A stretch of DNA of 64,000 nucleotides. Source: CALFVT01 sp039989855. Its GTDB lineage: Bacteria > Pseudomonadota > Alphaproteobacteria > Caulobacterales > Maricaulaceae. The first letter of the stretch is position 1. Each line of letters begins with the position of its first letter. Location of the stretch: the NCBI GenBank assembly GCA_039989855.1, contig JBDXGZ010000023.1:186001-250000 (forward strand), written 5' to 3'. Positions 54,990 through 64,000 of the stretch are shown piece after piece. The notes beneath the pieces are model-generated. The model ran no database searches and had not been told where the DNA came from. It saw only the letters and a list, made by a program, of their open reading frames with translations. The position numbers and the translations under genes were made by a program.

Positions 54990-56266
54990 CGAAACCCTCC
55001 AAGAGCCTCGACCTCGCCGCCTATATGTCGGATTTAGGAGAGCGAGCTAAGGCCGCGAAAGATAATATTCGCCTTGCAAGTTCAGCGCAGCGCGTCGAGG
55101 CCATTCACGCGGCTGCGCAGGAAATACGTACCCGCCAAGACAAGATACTCGCAGCCAACGCCCTTGATATGACCGCCGCAGAGGCCAAAGGCCTCCGTGC
55201 CTCTATGCTCGACCGCCTTAAACTTGACGAAACGCGGGTAGGCGCCATCGCCGATAGTCTTGACGCTATTGCCGACCTTCCTGATCCAATTGGTCAAATT
55301 GAGGAAGAATGGTCGCGACCTAATGGCCTTAAATTTGAAAAGCGCCGTATTCCCATTGGCGTCATTGGGATGATTTATGAAAGCCGCCCCAATGTCACGG
55401 CGGATGCAGGAGCGCTATGTATAAAATCTGGCAATGCCTGTATTTTACGCGGCGGCTCGGAAAGCCTCCATTCATCAACAGAACTTCACCAAGCGATTCA
55501 AGCAGGACTTGAAAGCGTAGGTCTATCACCTGATACAGTGCAAATGATTGCGACCTCTGACCGTGCTGCCGTGGGACATTTACTGGGCGGCCTTGACGGT
55601 GTGGTCAATATGATAATCCCGCGCGGTGGTAAAAACTTGATTGCACGTGTCCAACAAGATGCGCGTGTTCCTGTCCTCTCCCATCTTGAGGGCTTGTGCC
55701 ATAGCTATGTGGACGGTCAAGCTGACCTTGCGAAAGCGCAAGCGGTTATTATGAACGCCAAACTGCGCCGCACAGGTGTTTGCGGATCAACAGAAACCAT
55801 GCTGGTACACCGCGATGTGGCGGCTCAATTCCTTCCTCCTATGCTCAAAGAGCTGATGGATGCAGGCTGCGAAATTAGAGGAGATAAAGAGACACAAGCG
55901 CTTGTGGGAGGTGTCACTTTAGCCACGACGGAAGATTACAGCACAGAATATCTCGCACCGATTCTTAATATCGCTGTGGTCGATGACATCGACGGAGCTA
56001 TCTCCCATATCGCAGCTTATGGTAGCGGTCATACGGACGCCATCATCACCGAAAATGCTGACGCGGCGGAGCAATTCGCCCGCGAAGTCGATAGCGCGAT
56101 TGTCATGCAAAATGCCTCAACCCAATTTGCAGACGGCGGTGAATTTGGCTTTGGCGCAGAAATCGGCATTGCAACAGGCCGCATCCATGCGCGTGGCCCA
56201 GTTGGCGCGCAGCACCTAACGACCTATAAGTATGTGGTTGCTGGCGACGGACATACGCGGCCATAA
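54986..56266 (+). CDS. proA: Gamma-glutamyl phosphate reductase
   Basis: The 426-residue aldehyde-dehydrogenase-fold enzyme makes glutamate semialdehyde for proline. It shows IGVIGMIYESRPNVTADA, IIPRGGKNLI and the catalytic Cys in RRTGVCGSTET. The ATG at 54986 overlaps the proB stop (ATGA). nadD begins two bases after its end. Confidence 0.97.
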   Translation: MTKPSKSLDLAAYMSDLGERAKAAKDNIRLASSAQRVEAIHAAAQEIRTRQDKILAANALDMTAAEAKGLRASMLDRLKLDETRVGAIADSLDAIADLPDPIGQIEEEWSRPNGLKFEKRRIPIGVIGMIYESRPNVTADAGALCIKSGNACILRGGSESLHSSTELHQAIQAGLESVGLSPDTVQMIATSDRAAVGHLLGGLDGVVNMIIPRGGKNLIARVQQDARVPVLSHLEGLCHSYVDGQADLAKAQAVIMNAKLRRTGVCGSTETMLVHRDVAAQFLPPMLKELMDAGCEIRGDKETQALVGGVTLATTEDYSTEYLAPILNIAVVDDIDGAISHIAAYGSGHTDAIITENADAAEQFAREVDSAIVMQNASTQFADGGEFGFGAEIGIATGRIHARGPVGAQHLTTYKYVVAGDGHTRP

Positions 56267-56267
56267 T

Positions 56268-56849
56268 ATGAGCCATAGTCGCGCCATAGGCCTCTTCCCT
56301 GGCTCTTTCAATCCCGCCCATGAGGGGCACTTACATGTGGCCAAAGCAGGGTTGCGACAGCTCGCTCTTGATGAGGTGTGGTGGATACCTAGTCCGCAAA
56401 ACCCGTTAAAGTCAAAACAACCCCCATATGCGAAGCGCGCGGCGACTGTCGATGCGCTTGGACTTCCACATGGGATGCACCTATCACATATTGAACGCGA
56501 CCGCGGCACGAATAAGACCATAGACCTGTTAAAAGGGTTCGAGCAACGGCGCGATATAAACCGTTACGTCTTAATGATTGGGGCGGATAACTTCGCCCAA
56601 CTCCCGCGCTGGGTGAATTGGCAAGCTATTACGCGACGCATCCCTATAGCCGTCATCGCACGACCTTCGAAACAGGGTACAAATATGCGCCCAAGATTAG
56701 GACAAGCGGCGCGCTCCCTTGAACAATACCGTCTACCTGAAACAGACGCGCATATATTACAATGGATGCGCCCGCCCGCATGGTGCTATCTCACCCTACC
56801 CCTCAATTCACAATCATCGACGAAACTTCGTGCGATTAAGAAAAGATAA
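56268..56849 (+). CDS. nadD: Nicotinate-nucleotide adenylyltransferase
   Basis: The 193-residue enzyme makes deamido-NAD. It has the nucleotidyltransferase motif GLFPGSFNPAHEGHLHVA, WWIPSPQNPLK and a late SSTKLR motif in place of the usual SSTxIR. The start at 56268 lies just after the proA stop; the longer frame from 56232 overlaps proA and is not used. Confidence 0.95.
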   Translation: MSHSRAIGLFPGSFNPAHEGHLHVAKAGLRQLALDEVWWIPSPQNPLKSKQPPYAKRAATVDALGLPHGMHLSHIERDRGTNKTIDLLKGFEQRRDINRYVLMIGADNFAQLPRWVNWQAITRRIPIAVIARPSKQGTNMRPRLGQAARSLEQYRLPETDAHILQWMRPPAWCYLTLPLNSQSSTKLRAIKKR

Positions 56850-56862
56850 GATAAACAGCTTG

Positions 56863-56889
56863 GCCATAACAAAAATAATATGTTATGGC
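56863..56889 (+). other. Intercistronic hairpin between nadD and rsfS
   Basis: GCCATAACA and TGTTATGGC form a perfect nine-base stem around a nine-base AT loop. It lies upstream of the rsfS ribosome site and could act as partial terminator or mRNA stabiliser. Confidence 0.5.
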
Positions 56890-56907
56890 TTTCCATCAGG
56901 ATAACAA

Positions 56908-57345
56908 ATGGAGATCCCCCTGACCGACCCCAATACAGCGAGCCCTAACGCGCCGCTATTGTCTGAATCCGATGACGCGAAAGCCCTATCAGACTTTATC
57001 CTCGCCATACTTGACGAAAATTCCGCACAGGACGTTATAGAAATTGACATTCTCGGAAAGTCTTCAGTTGCAGATTATATGATTGTCGCTTCTGGTCGGT
57101 CTAACCGTCATGTGAGCGCCCTTTCAAGCTATGTTGTCACGGGACTTAAACAACAAGGTTTCACTGGCCTTGGCATTGAAGGTAAAGAAAGTGGCGATTG
57201 GGTTTTGATCGATGCGGGTGATGTGGTTTTGCACATCTTTAGACCTGAAGTACGCTTGTTCTATAATCTTGAAAAAATCTGGTCTGTACCGCTTCCTGAA
57301 TCTCTACAAGAGATGCATGACACGCAGAATACACAAGACGACTAA
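56908..57345 (+). CDS. rsfS: Ribosomal silencing factor RsfS
   Basis: The 145-residue protein binds L14 and blocks 30S/50S joining in starvation. The core has KSSVADYMIVASGRSNRHVSA, GKESGDWVLIDAGDVVLHIF and RLFYNLEKIW. The N-terminal 25 residues are an unconserved extension. AGGA precedes the ATG. rlmH follows. Confidence 0.96.
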   Translation: MEIPLTDPNTASPNAPLLSESDDAKALSDFILAILDENSAQDVIEIDILGKSSVADYMIVASGRSNRHVSALSSYVVTGLKQQGFTGLGIEGKESGDWVLIDAGDVVLHIFRPEVRLFYNLEKIWSVPLPESLQEMHDTQNTQDD

Positions 57346-57359
57346 AGGCATATATAGCC

Positions 57360-57833
57360 GTGAAAGTCATTATTCGCGCAGGCGGAATTATCCGCAAAGG
57401 CCCAGAGCACAATCTTATTCAAGACTACATAAAACGTGCCAATGGGCTGTCGCGAAGTTGCGGATTCATCGGCGTTGAAGAGATGGGTGTCGACCTATCA
57501 AAATGTAAAACACGCGCGCTTGAAACCGACCATTTGTTTTCTTTTGCTGAGAAAAGCTCTGACCCGATTGTCATCCTTGATGAGCGCGGGAAGGATATGA
57601 CCTCACGGCAAGTGGCCACGCAAATGGCGCAATGGCGTGATGACGGAGCGAAAACTCTCCATATCGTCATTGGTGGCGCAGACGGGTTTGAGCCTAGCCA
57701 CTTACCGAACGGCACAGTGAAATGGTGTTTGGGCCGGATGACATGGCCACACAAACTCGTGCGAGTTATGATTAGCGAACAAATCTACCGCGCCCTTTCT
57801 ATTTTGAGCGGTTCACCATATCATCGCGATTAA
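57360..57833 (+). CDS. rlmH: 23S rRNA pseudouridine-1915 N3-methyltransferase
   Basis: The 157-residue SPOUT methyltransferase has the knot motifs ILDERGKDM, IGGADGFEPS and the C-terminal MTWPHKLVRVMISEQIYRA with the terminal YHRD. It starts with GTG. Its stop codon overlaps the start of the EnvC-like gene by one base. Confidence 0.97.
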   Translation: MKVIIRAGGIIRKGPEHNLIQDYIKRANGLSRSCGFIGVEEMGVDLSKCKTRALETDHLFSFAEKSSDPIVILDERGKDMTSRQVATQMAQWRDDGAKTLHIVIGGADGFEPSHLPNGTVKWCLGRMTWPHKLVRVMISEQIYRALSILSGSPYHRD

Positions 57834-58996
57834 TGTTACGTCAGATTCTCATAAGCTTGGCCTTGCTTGGGGCCACACCTACCTACGCGCAAGACGTCGA
57901 CCAAACAGACCTTGACGGCCTACTGTCACAACAAGAGGCCGCCGCGACTGAAGAAGCCCGCCTCAAAGTTGAACGTGAGAAAATTCAAACGGAATTAAAG
58001 GGCATTAACAACAGGCTGACTCAACAAGTCAAATCCATAGCGGTTCTCGGCCAAGACCTGCACACGTCGCAATTACGATTTCAAGATTTAGATCAAAATT
58101 ACCGCGTGCAGAAATTAGCCCTAAAAGCAGATCAAGATAAATTATCAAATTTTTTGGGATATATTCAACGTATTGACCGGCATCCGCCCTCGCCAGCGAC
58201 CACATCTCCGCGGTCCGCGCTGAAAGCCTCACAAACCGCTTTGCTTATCCAAACCATGACCCGTGAATTTGATCAACGTAGCCGTGTTCTTGAGGCGCGA
58301 ATATCCGAACTTACAATTCTTAAAGACAGTCTCATCTCCGAGCAATCAGCTCTAGAGCGCAAACAGTCCCGGCTTAAACAGCAAGAGATTGACCTTAAAT
58401 CCCTTGTCGATCAGCGCCGTAAAAAAGCCGCCTCTATTGCCGGTGAAGAGAAAAAAGCGCGACAAGAAGCGGCAGATCTTGCGGCAAAAGCGAAATCATT
58501 AAAGCAATTACTTGAAACCCTAGAAGCCGCCACCAGCAATATTCAACCGCGCGTTAAGCCTCGCAACTCAACGGCAGGCCCCGCACCATCTGTAAAATTT
58601 TCCCAAATCAATGGGGTAAAAGCTTTCACGCAAGCTAAACGGCAGTTGCTCTCCCCTGTCAAAGGACGGTTGCTGAAAAAATATGGTAAGGGCGAGCAAG
58701 GCCTCACCCTCTCAGCCCCGTCTGCGTCCGAAGTTAAAGCGCCCTATAGTGGCCGTGTTGATTTTTCAGGACCATTCAAAGATTATGAGCATGTGGTAAT
58801 TCTAAATGTCGGTGAAGGCTATTTTCTTCTCCTCACGGGGCTTGCTAATTCAATTGTCGAGGTTGGTGAGCAATTATCACGTGGCACAAGTGTTGGCGCA
58901 CTCCCTGCCTCTCGAACGGGGCAGGCTGAAATCTATATTGAGCTTAGAAAAGGCAGTAATCCCGTGGACCCCACACCTTGGTTTTCTAACTTTTAA
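57833..58996 (+). CDS. EnvC-like murein hydrolase activator with degenerate LytM domain
   Basis: The 387-residue protein has a signal peptide (cleavage near TYAQ, residue 20), two long coiled-coil segments (about 25-105 and 150-240) and a C-terminal LytM/M23 domain (about 290-385). The domain retains APYSGRVDFSG and ends in IELRKGSNPVDPTPWF, but the HxxxD and HxH zinc ligands are absent. It therefore cannot be a hydrolase itself and should activate amidases, such as the AmiC-like enzyme at 9948-11315, at the division site. It lies directly before the S41 proteases. Confidence 0.92.
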   Translation: MLRQILISLALLGATPTYAQDVDQTDLDGLLSQQEAAATEEARLKVEREKIQTELKGINNRLTQQVKSIAVLGQDLHTSQLRFQDLDQNYRVQKLALKADQDKLSNFLGYIQRIDRHPPSPATTSPRSALKASQTALLIQTMTREFDQRSRVLEARISELTILKDSLISEQSALERKQSRLKQQEIDLKSLVDQRRKKAASIAGEEKKARQEAADLAAKAKSLKQLLETLEAATSNIQPRVKPRNSTAGPAPSVKFSQINGVKAFTQAKRQLLSPVKGRLLKKYGKGEQGLTLSAPSASEVKAPYSGRVDFSGPFKDYEHVVILNVGEGYFLLLTGLANSIVEVGEQLSRGTSVGALPASRTGQAEIYIELRKGSNPVDPTPWFSNF

Positions 58997-59129
58997 GTGA
59001 GTTCTACGTCGTCTATGGGCTAAAACCATAACAATGCTGTCATATGACATGGATTTAAGCTAGTCAGTGCCAATCTGTGCGCTATACAAGAGTATGTATG
59101 ATTGGCCCAATCAGGGCATTGGAGTAAAA

Positions 59130-60458
59130 ATGAAATATATTCTTCCTGTTCTTGGCTCAATTGCTGCCGCGACACTTTTTGCCTTAACAACAACAGAAAG
59201 CGCCGCAAGATCAGTCGAGAATGGATCACACAACTCCACGTTTGAGCAATTAGAACTTTTTGCCGATGTACTAGCTCGAGTCCGTAGCGACTATGTTGTC
59301 AATGTTGATGATGAAGACTTGATTGCCGACGCTCTGAACGGAATGTTGCAATCGCTTGATCCACATTCAAGCTATGTCAGTCCAAAAGATTTTCTAGCCC
59401 TGCAAGAAACCACAAGCGGTGAATATGGCGGTCTCGGAATGGAAGTCACGTCAGAGGAAGGCGTTGTAAAAGTCGTATCACCTTTTGACGATAGCCCCGC
59501 AGATAAAGCTGGCATAAAGGCTGGAGATTACCTAACCGCGATTGAAGGCGATTCAATCCTTGGTCTCTCGCTCAATGAAGCCGTTAAACAAATGCGCGGT
59601 AAGGCGGGAGAGCCTATTACAGTGACAGTTGTCACCGAGGGTGAAGATCCAAGAGACGTGACATTGGTCAGAGAAGTGATCAAACCTCATGTGGTGCGGG
59701 CAGAGATTAAAGACGGGATTGGATACTTACGCCTCTCACAATTTAATGAGCGCAGTGAGGACTCTTTGCTTGAAGGCATTAAAACTTTAAAGACAGAATC
59801 TGGCGGTCGCCTTCCCGGCATCGTTCTTGATTTGCGCAATAATCCGGGCGGTCTTCTTGATCAATCCGTGAAAGTTAGCAGTACTTTTTTAAACGGAGGT
59901 GAAGTCGTCTCAATTCGTGGTCGTCGCATTAATGACACACAGAGATTTAACGCACTCCCGAAAGAAGCCGTAAGCGACATTCCTTTGATCGTCTTGATCA
60001 ACGGCGCGTCTGCGTCCGCCTCTGAAATCGTCGCGGGTGCGGTCCAAGATCGTGGTCGCGGAATAGTTCTCGGAACGACCTCTTTTGGTAAAGGGTCTGT
60101 GCAGTCTATCATCCCTCTAAAAGGGGGGCGTGACGGTGCTTTACGCCTGACAACACAACGCTATTACACGCCGTCTGGTCGATCCATTCAAGGCACGGGC
60201 ATTGAACCAGATATTGCAGTCTCAAATATTCCTGAAGACGAATCTGATAACCCACGCCTAAGAGAGGCTGATCTTCTAAACTCAATTGAGAATGAAGAGG
60301 CGACAGAAGAAGTTGCGGAAGACGAAGGTGAAACCTTAGACGCCGTTATTGATTACCGTCCCGCTGATTACCCAGAGGATGGGGATTATCAATTAGATCG
60401 AGCCATCCAAATTCTAAAAGATGGATCATACTCTAAGCGTCTCGCTGACGCTGGCTAA
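59130..60458 (+). CDS. ctpA: S41 family C-terminal processing peptidase, first copy
   Basis: The 442-residue periplasmic protease has a signal peptide (about 1-24), a PDZ domain and an S41 domain with the Ser-Lys dyad in NGASASASEIVAG and SFGKGSVQ. The tail is acidic. The start at 59130 has GGAG upstream; the frame from 59067 extends beyond the signal and is not used. In alphaproteobacteria the S41 gene follows envC and supports cell-wall enzyme turnover. A paralogue follows after 15 bases. Confidence 0.93.
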   Translation: MKYILPVLGSIAAATLFALTTTESAARSVENGSHNSTFEQLELFADVLARVRSDYVVNVDDEDLIADALNGMLQSLDPHSSYVSPKDFLALQETTSGEYGGLGMEVTSEEGVVKVVSPFDDSPADKAGIKAGDYLTAIEGDSILGLSLNEAVKQMRGKAGEPITVTVVTEGEDPRDVTLVREVIKPHVVRAEIKDGIGYLRLSQFNERSEDSLLEGIKTLKTESGGRLPGIVLDLRNNPGGLLDQSVKVSSTFLNGGEVVSIRGRRINDTQRFNALPKEAVSDIPLIVLINGASASASEIVAGAVQDRGRGIVLGTTSFGKGSVQSIIPLKGGRDGALRLTTQRYYTPSGRSIQGTGIEPDIAVSNIPEDESDNPRLREADLLNSIENEEATEEVAEDEGETLDAVIDYRPADYPEDGDYQLDRAIQILKDGSYSKRLADAG

Positions 60459-60473
60459 AGCGGTCAATTTCTT

Positions 60474-61808
60474 ATGAAAAATCTACATAAATGGGTTTCA
60501 AGAAGCCTTATCATTAGCATGTGTTGCGGCCTTGTTACTGTCATGGCCTTCGCACAAAGTAACAGTGATAACAATAATAGTGCAGCAGAAGATGCCGCAA
60601 CCATTGAGCAATTAAAGCTGTTTGGGGATGTCCTCGCCATTGTCAAAGATCTCTATGTAGAAGAGGTTGATGACGCCGAACTTATTGATAAAGCACTAAA
60701 CGGTGCGCTTGAAGCTCTTGACCCCCACTCTCATTACGTCCCGCCTGTTCAATTTGAAGAACAACGAGTCAGTGACCGCCGCGAGTATGGTGGCTTGGGC
60801 GTTGAAGTGACGTCTGAGAATGAATTGGTGAAAATAAACTATGCTATTGAGAGTGGCCCTGCTTATAAATCTGGTATTCGGAGCGGAGATTATATCACCC
60901 GTGTCGAAGGCAAAAGTATTCGCGGGAAAAGTCTTGATGACGCCGTAGAAGGTTTAAGAGGCATAGCAGGCGAGCCCGTAACCGTGACAATTTTAACCCC
61001 GGGGCAAGGCCCCAGAGATGTGGCTGTCATTCGCGAAAACGTACAAGGTCGTGCTGTCAGGCACCGTATGGTTCGAGACGTTGGTTATATTTTCCTTGAA
61101 ACATTTTCGCATGCTCGCTTAACCGAAGACACAGAGAATGCTCTTGAAGCTTTACAAGCAGAGGCTGGCGGAACCTTACCTGGTCTTATCATTGATTTAC
61201 GTGGAAATAGAGGCGGCCTATTAGATGAGTCTGTCGGGATTTCCAGTCTCTTCCTCGACGGCGGAGAAGTTCTCTCGGCGCGCGGACGTACCGCTGCCGA
61301 TACGGAACGTTACCACGCCATGCCAGGTGAGTTTCAAGCCAATATGCCAATTGTAGTTTTGATCAATAGCGGCTCAGCCTCAGCAGCTGAAATCGTTGCA
61401 GGGGCCCTGCAAGACCGTGGACGCGGTCTCGTTCTTGGGAGTCGCTCTTTCGGTAAAGGCTCTGTGCAATCTGTTATTCCTCTTGTAACAGACGGTGGCG
61501 GAGCTTTACGGCTCACCACACAGCGCTACTACACGCCATCAGGACAATCCATTCAAGGACGCGGTATCGTTCCAGATGTAAAAGTCGAATTGGCTCCTGA
61601 TGATGGCGATCGTCGTAAGCGTTTCCGTGAAGGGAGTTTCCGTAACGCACTCTCTAATTCTGATGAAAGCACAATCGAAGATGACTTTGAGAATGTGACC
61701 TACCCTCCCCAAGATTGGCCTGAAGACAAAGACTTCCAGCTTGAAACAGCCATTGATATTCTAAAAACCTCAAGATACCGGACTTTACTGACTGAACAAG
61801 GTTGGTAA
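60474..61808 (+). CDS. S41 family C-terminal processing peptidase, second copy
   Basis: The 444-residue protein parallels its upstream neighbour from end to end: signal peptide (near VMAFAQ), VEEVDDAELIDKALNGALEAL, PDZ, SGSASAAEIVAGALQDRG and SFGKGSVQS. All catalytic residues are present, so both copies should be active. The two are a tandem duplication that has since diverged, notably in the PDZ substrate region. Confidence 0.93.
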   Translation: MKNLHKWVSRSLIISMCCGLVTVMAFAQSNSDNNNSAAEDAATIEQLKLFGDVLAIVKDLYVEEVDDAELIDKALNGALEALDPHSHYVPPVQFEEQRVSDRREYGGLGVEVTSENELVKINYAIESGPAYKSGIRSGDYITRVEGKSIRGKSLDDAVEGLRGIAGEPVTVTILTPGQGPRDVAVIRENVQGRAVRHRMVRDVGYIFLETFSHARLTEDTENALEALQAEAGGTLPGLIIDLRGNRGGLLDESVGISSLFLDGGEVLSARGRTAADTERYHAMPGEFQANMPIVVLINSGSASAAEIVAGALQDRGRGLVLGSRSFGKGSVQSVIPLVTDGGGALRLTTQRYYTPSGQSIQGRGIVPDVKVELAPDDGDRRKRFREGSFRNALSNSDESTIEDDFENVTYPPQDWPEDKDFQLETAIDILKTSRYRTLLTEQGW

Positions 61809-61854
61809 AACGACTTTGGGGATAACCCCATGATTCGTTTATCAAAGGACAGCT

Positions 61855-63057
61855 ATGTCAGGTCCCGGTCACTCTCGAAATGTAAGACGTGATAGCCGTA
61901 ACGGCCCCTCACCGTTTAAACATGGGGTCGTCGCTGTAACGGCAATGACCATTGTGATATTAACACTCTATGCAAGCGCTCAATATATCAAAGACATTGC
62001 CTCTAATGATAATGTTAAGAAAGTTACCATCACACCCACCGCTCCCGACGATATCAAAAATTTAGCCAACGACGGGCAGACAGAGGGCATAGAGACTAAT
62101 CTGCCAGATTTATTAGGCGGCGAGGTTCCTGCTAATGTTAATCCAACTGAGGTCCTCGCAGGCGGGACTGAAGACACAAATGTAACGCCTCCACAAACAA
62201 ATGACACACCACAACCGAGACTCATTCGAATAAACGGTCAACCTGCGGGCCGAGATCGTGCAACCCCGCTGATTAAAGCCCCCATACAAGGATTGTCACG
62301 ACAATCACCTTATGGCCCAATTCCAGCTAAATCAGAGACCGGCGATACAGCCTTTCTTCGTTATGCAAAACCGTTCCAAACACCTGTTAACGCCAAAACC
62401 GTTGCTATAATCATCGGGGGCCTCGGGCTGAACTCTGAAATTACCACGCGCGCCATTCTAGACCTGCCTGAACAAATCACTTTATCCTTTGCCGCTCATA
62501 GCCCTCAACTACAAGTATGGATCGACCAAGCCCGTGAAAATGGCCACGAAGTGATGATCGAAATCCCTATGCAAGCCATTGGAGAAACGCCTGACGCTAG
62601 TAATCGTACACTCATCGTCACTGATGACATCGCTAAAAATACGCGTAATCTTGACTGGTTGTTAAGTCAGGGATCAGGTTATTTTGCTGTAACAAATTAC
62701 AATGGAGATGCGTTTTTATCCCGCTCAGATATAGTCGCTCCAATGATGAGTTACCTTGAAGACACAGGCCTTGGTTTTATCTTTGATAGCTCCTTTCCAT
62801 CTGTTGCCCTCCCCGCTCTTGCAACATCTGCTAAGTTGCCATTTATTGAGGCCGAGATGATATTGGATGATGTGAACAATAGAGATCTAACGCGGGCTAA
62901 ATTATCTGAACTCACTGATAAAGCTAGAAGTGGGCACCGCCCCATCGGCACGGGATTCGCTTACACGAGCACGATAGATGCCGTGACGGCTTGGGCTGCA
63001 ACAGCGGCTGATGAAGGTCTGGTTCTCGTTCCAGCCTCTCACCTCATGGCGCCCTAA
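61855..63057 (+). CDS. Divergent polysaccharide deacetylase family protein (YibQ/DUF610-like)
   Basis: The 400-residue protein has an N-terminal membrane segment (about 28-47), a Pro/Asn/Thr-rich linker and a C-terminal NodB-like domain (about 175-395). The first motif reads VAIIIGGLGLN; Gly-Gly replaces the Asp pair (IDDLG) seen in other YibQ proteins, so catalytic metal binding is doubtful. GHEVMIEIPMQ and PLPFIEAE-like motifs follow. It shares the envC-S41-yibQ-rppH order seen in related genomes. Its role may be cell-envelope linked. Confidence 0.85.
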   Translation: MSGPGHSRNVRRDSRNGPSPFKHGVVAVTAMTIVILTLYASAQYIKDIASNDNVKKVTITPTAPDDIKNLANDGQTEGIETNLPDLLGGEVPANVNPTEVLAGGTEDTNVTPPQTNDTPQPRLIRINGQPAGRDRATPLIKAPIQGLSRQSPYGPIPAKSETGDTAFLRYAKPFQTPVNAKTVAIIIGGLGLNSEITTRAILDLPEQITLSFAAHSPQLQVWIDQARENGHEVMIEIPMQAIGETPDASNRTLIVTDDIAKNTRNLDWLLSQGSGYFAVTNYNGDAFLSRSDIVAPMMSYLEDTGLGFIFDSSFPSVALPALATSAKLPFIEAEMILDDVNNRDLTRAKLSELTDKARSGHRPIGTGFAYTSTIDAVTAWAATAADEGLVLVPASHLMAP

Positions 63058-63542
63058 TGTTAAAACCTAAAACTAAAGACTCTGATTACCGTCCCGCCGT
63101 TGGCCTCGTTATCTTCAATGATAATGGCGAGGTCTTCATAGGCCGCAGGCGGGGGCAAAAGGGCTTTTGGATTTGGCAGTTCCCACAAGGCGGCATTGAC
63201 TCAGGAGAAACGCCCGAGCAAGCCGCTTACCGTGAACTTCACGAGGAAACAGGCCTGCAAAAATCACATATTGAGGTCATCGGTGAAATCGAACCATGGC
63301 TCTATTATGATCTTCCGAAAGAGCGTCGCAAACGCTGGCGCGGGCAAAAACAAAAATGGTTCGCCGTGCGCTTATTAGGCTCGACAAAGAACATCAACCT
63401 TAAGGTCGAAAATCCACCTGAGTTCTCTCGTTATTTATGGGGAAGCCTTGACGATGCGGCGCACTTAATTGTGCCGTTTAAACGCGACGTCTATAAGCGA
63501 CTTGCAAAAGACTTTAAACACTTTGCCAAACCGAATAAATAG
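63057..63542 (+). CDS. rppH: RNA pyrophosphohydrolase (Nudix)
   Basis: The 161-residue protein removes pyrophosphate from mRNA 5' ends and so starts RNase E-dependent decay. The Nudix box is GGIDSGETPEQAAYRELHEE. WIWQFPQGG and KQKWFAVRL match RppH. Its start overlaps the YibQ-like stop by one base. Together with RNase E and RNase G it completes a 5'-end-dependent decay set in this window. Confidence 0.95.
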   Translation: MLKPKTKDSDYRPAVGLVIFNDNGEVFIGRRRGQKGFWIWQFPQGGIDSGETPEQAAYRELHEETGLQKSHIEVIGEIEPWLYYDLPKERRKRWRGQKQKWFAVRLLGSTKNINLKVENPPEFSRYLWGSLDDAAHLIVPFKRDVYKRLAKDFKHFAKPNK

Positions 63543-63591
63543 CCTTATGCCGCAAAGGTAGAGAGCAAAATAGCCATAAATGAGGGGCGTC

Positions 63592-64000
63592 ATGACCGAA
63601 AGAGTTACGGGAAATAGCGCCATGATATGCGTCCTGATCAGCGTGATGATCAGCTCAATCGGCTTTGGCATCATAATACCTGTTCTACCTGACCTCATCA
63701 AAGACCTAACAGGATTAGACAATAGTCAGGCCGCTATTTACGGCGGCTGGATGACATTTGTATATGCCGTCATGCAATTTTTCTTCATGCCTATATTAGG
63801 CAATTTGTCTGATCGTTATGGGCGCCGCCCAGTTATGCTCCTATCTCTTTTCGGTTTAAGCCTTGATTATTTTATTATGGCCCTAGCTCCAACGGTTGTT
63901 TTCTTATTTATAGGACGCGGCTTAGCGGGCGTCATGGGCGCTACATTTAGCACAGCCAATGCCTATATTGCCGATATATCACCACCAGAAAAACGTGCCC
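63592..64000 (+). CDS. MFS transporter, TetA-like, cut off by window edge
   Basis: I read an ATG at 63592 with GAGGGG upstream and an open frame to the edge (136 codons). It starts with a transmembrane helix (ICVLISVMISSIGFGIIIPVLP), then an MFS motif A loop (GNLSDRYGRRPVML) and FIGRGLAGVMGATFSTANAY. This is the drug:H+ antiporter (TCR/TetA) branch; the substrate cannot be told from the visible part. Confidence 0.85.
   Translation, partial: MTERVTGNSAMICVLISVMISSIGFGIIIPVLPDLIKDLTGLDNSQAAIYGGWMTFVYAVMQFFFMPILGNLSDRYGRRPVMLLSLFGLSLDYFIMALAPTVVFLFIGRGLAGVMGATFSTANAYIADISPPEKRA

Overview
The window looks like a chromosomal segment of a marine, low-GC alphaproteobacterium, most likely Maricaulales/Hyphomonadaceae-like (Hellea/Litorimonas-type). 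This is inferred from gene content: a TonB-dependent receptor of the Xanthomonas/Caulobacter type, an M23 peptidase overlapping a bactofilin gene (the LmdC-BacA pair known from Hyphomonas), the infA-maf-RNase G-yacG cluster, a DUF4164-zapA pair followed by a probable 6S RNA, a GTTC-N7-GTTC LexA-type box and a TTAA-N7-TTAA CtrA-type box. Nearly all of the DNA is ordinary chromosomal housekeeping sequence. I see no phage, insertion sequence, integrase or CRISPR array.

Layout. 1-1492: edge-truncated AsmA/YhdP-like envelope protein (minus strand). 1609-5597: peroxiredoxin, DUF455 ferritin-like protein, M23 peptidase plus bactofilin, GST. 5611-11315: minus-strand block with prfB (with a +1 programmed frameshift), penicillin-binding protein 1A and an AMIN/Amidase_3 amidase. 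11733-16859: RNase E, M48 protease, DsbA-like lipoprotein. 16956-22237: thiS-thiG, aroQ, accB-accC, and a kynA-kynU-like pair. 22431-25750: J-domain-like membrane protein and the yacG/RNase G/maf/infA cluster. 25949-27492: SOS-box-preceded Y-family polymerase and tRNA-Asp. 27624-31032: TonB-dependent receptor with upstream operator-like repeats. 31050-32088: 6S RNA candidate, a heptanucleotide tandem repeat, zapA and DUF4164. 32251-36223: gap-pgk-fba glycolytic operon and an FKBP lipoprotein. 36322-40572: TadG-like vWA protein and M16 peptidase. 40835-50718: HAD hydrolase and a 9.1-kb gene for a giant repeat protein. 50854-63542: rplU-rpmA, two GNATs, obgE-proB-proA-nadD-rsfS-rlmH, then envC-like, two S41 proteases, YibQ-like and rppH. 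63592-64000: edge-truncated MFS transporter.

Functional themes. Cell-envelope growth and division recur: PBP1A, amidase, EnvC-like activator, S41 proteases, M23/bactofilin, ZapA and the AsmA-like protein. RNA turnover and translation form a second theme: RNase E, RNase G, RppH, RsfS, RlmH, RF2, IF-1, L21/L27, Obg and 6S RNA.

The outstanding object is the giant secreted protein at 41605-50718. It has two long arrays with the same 23-residue period. The first is almost purely acidic and the second strongly basic. By my manual count the two arms have nearly equal numbers of units (about 54 and 53). They are bracketed by single cysteines and followed by a peptidoglycan-binding-like domain and a Gly/Ser-rich tail. 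A perfect CtrA-type box lies just upstream.
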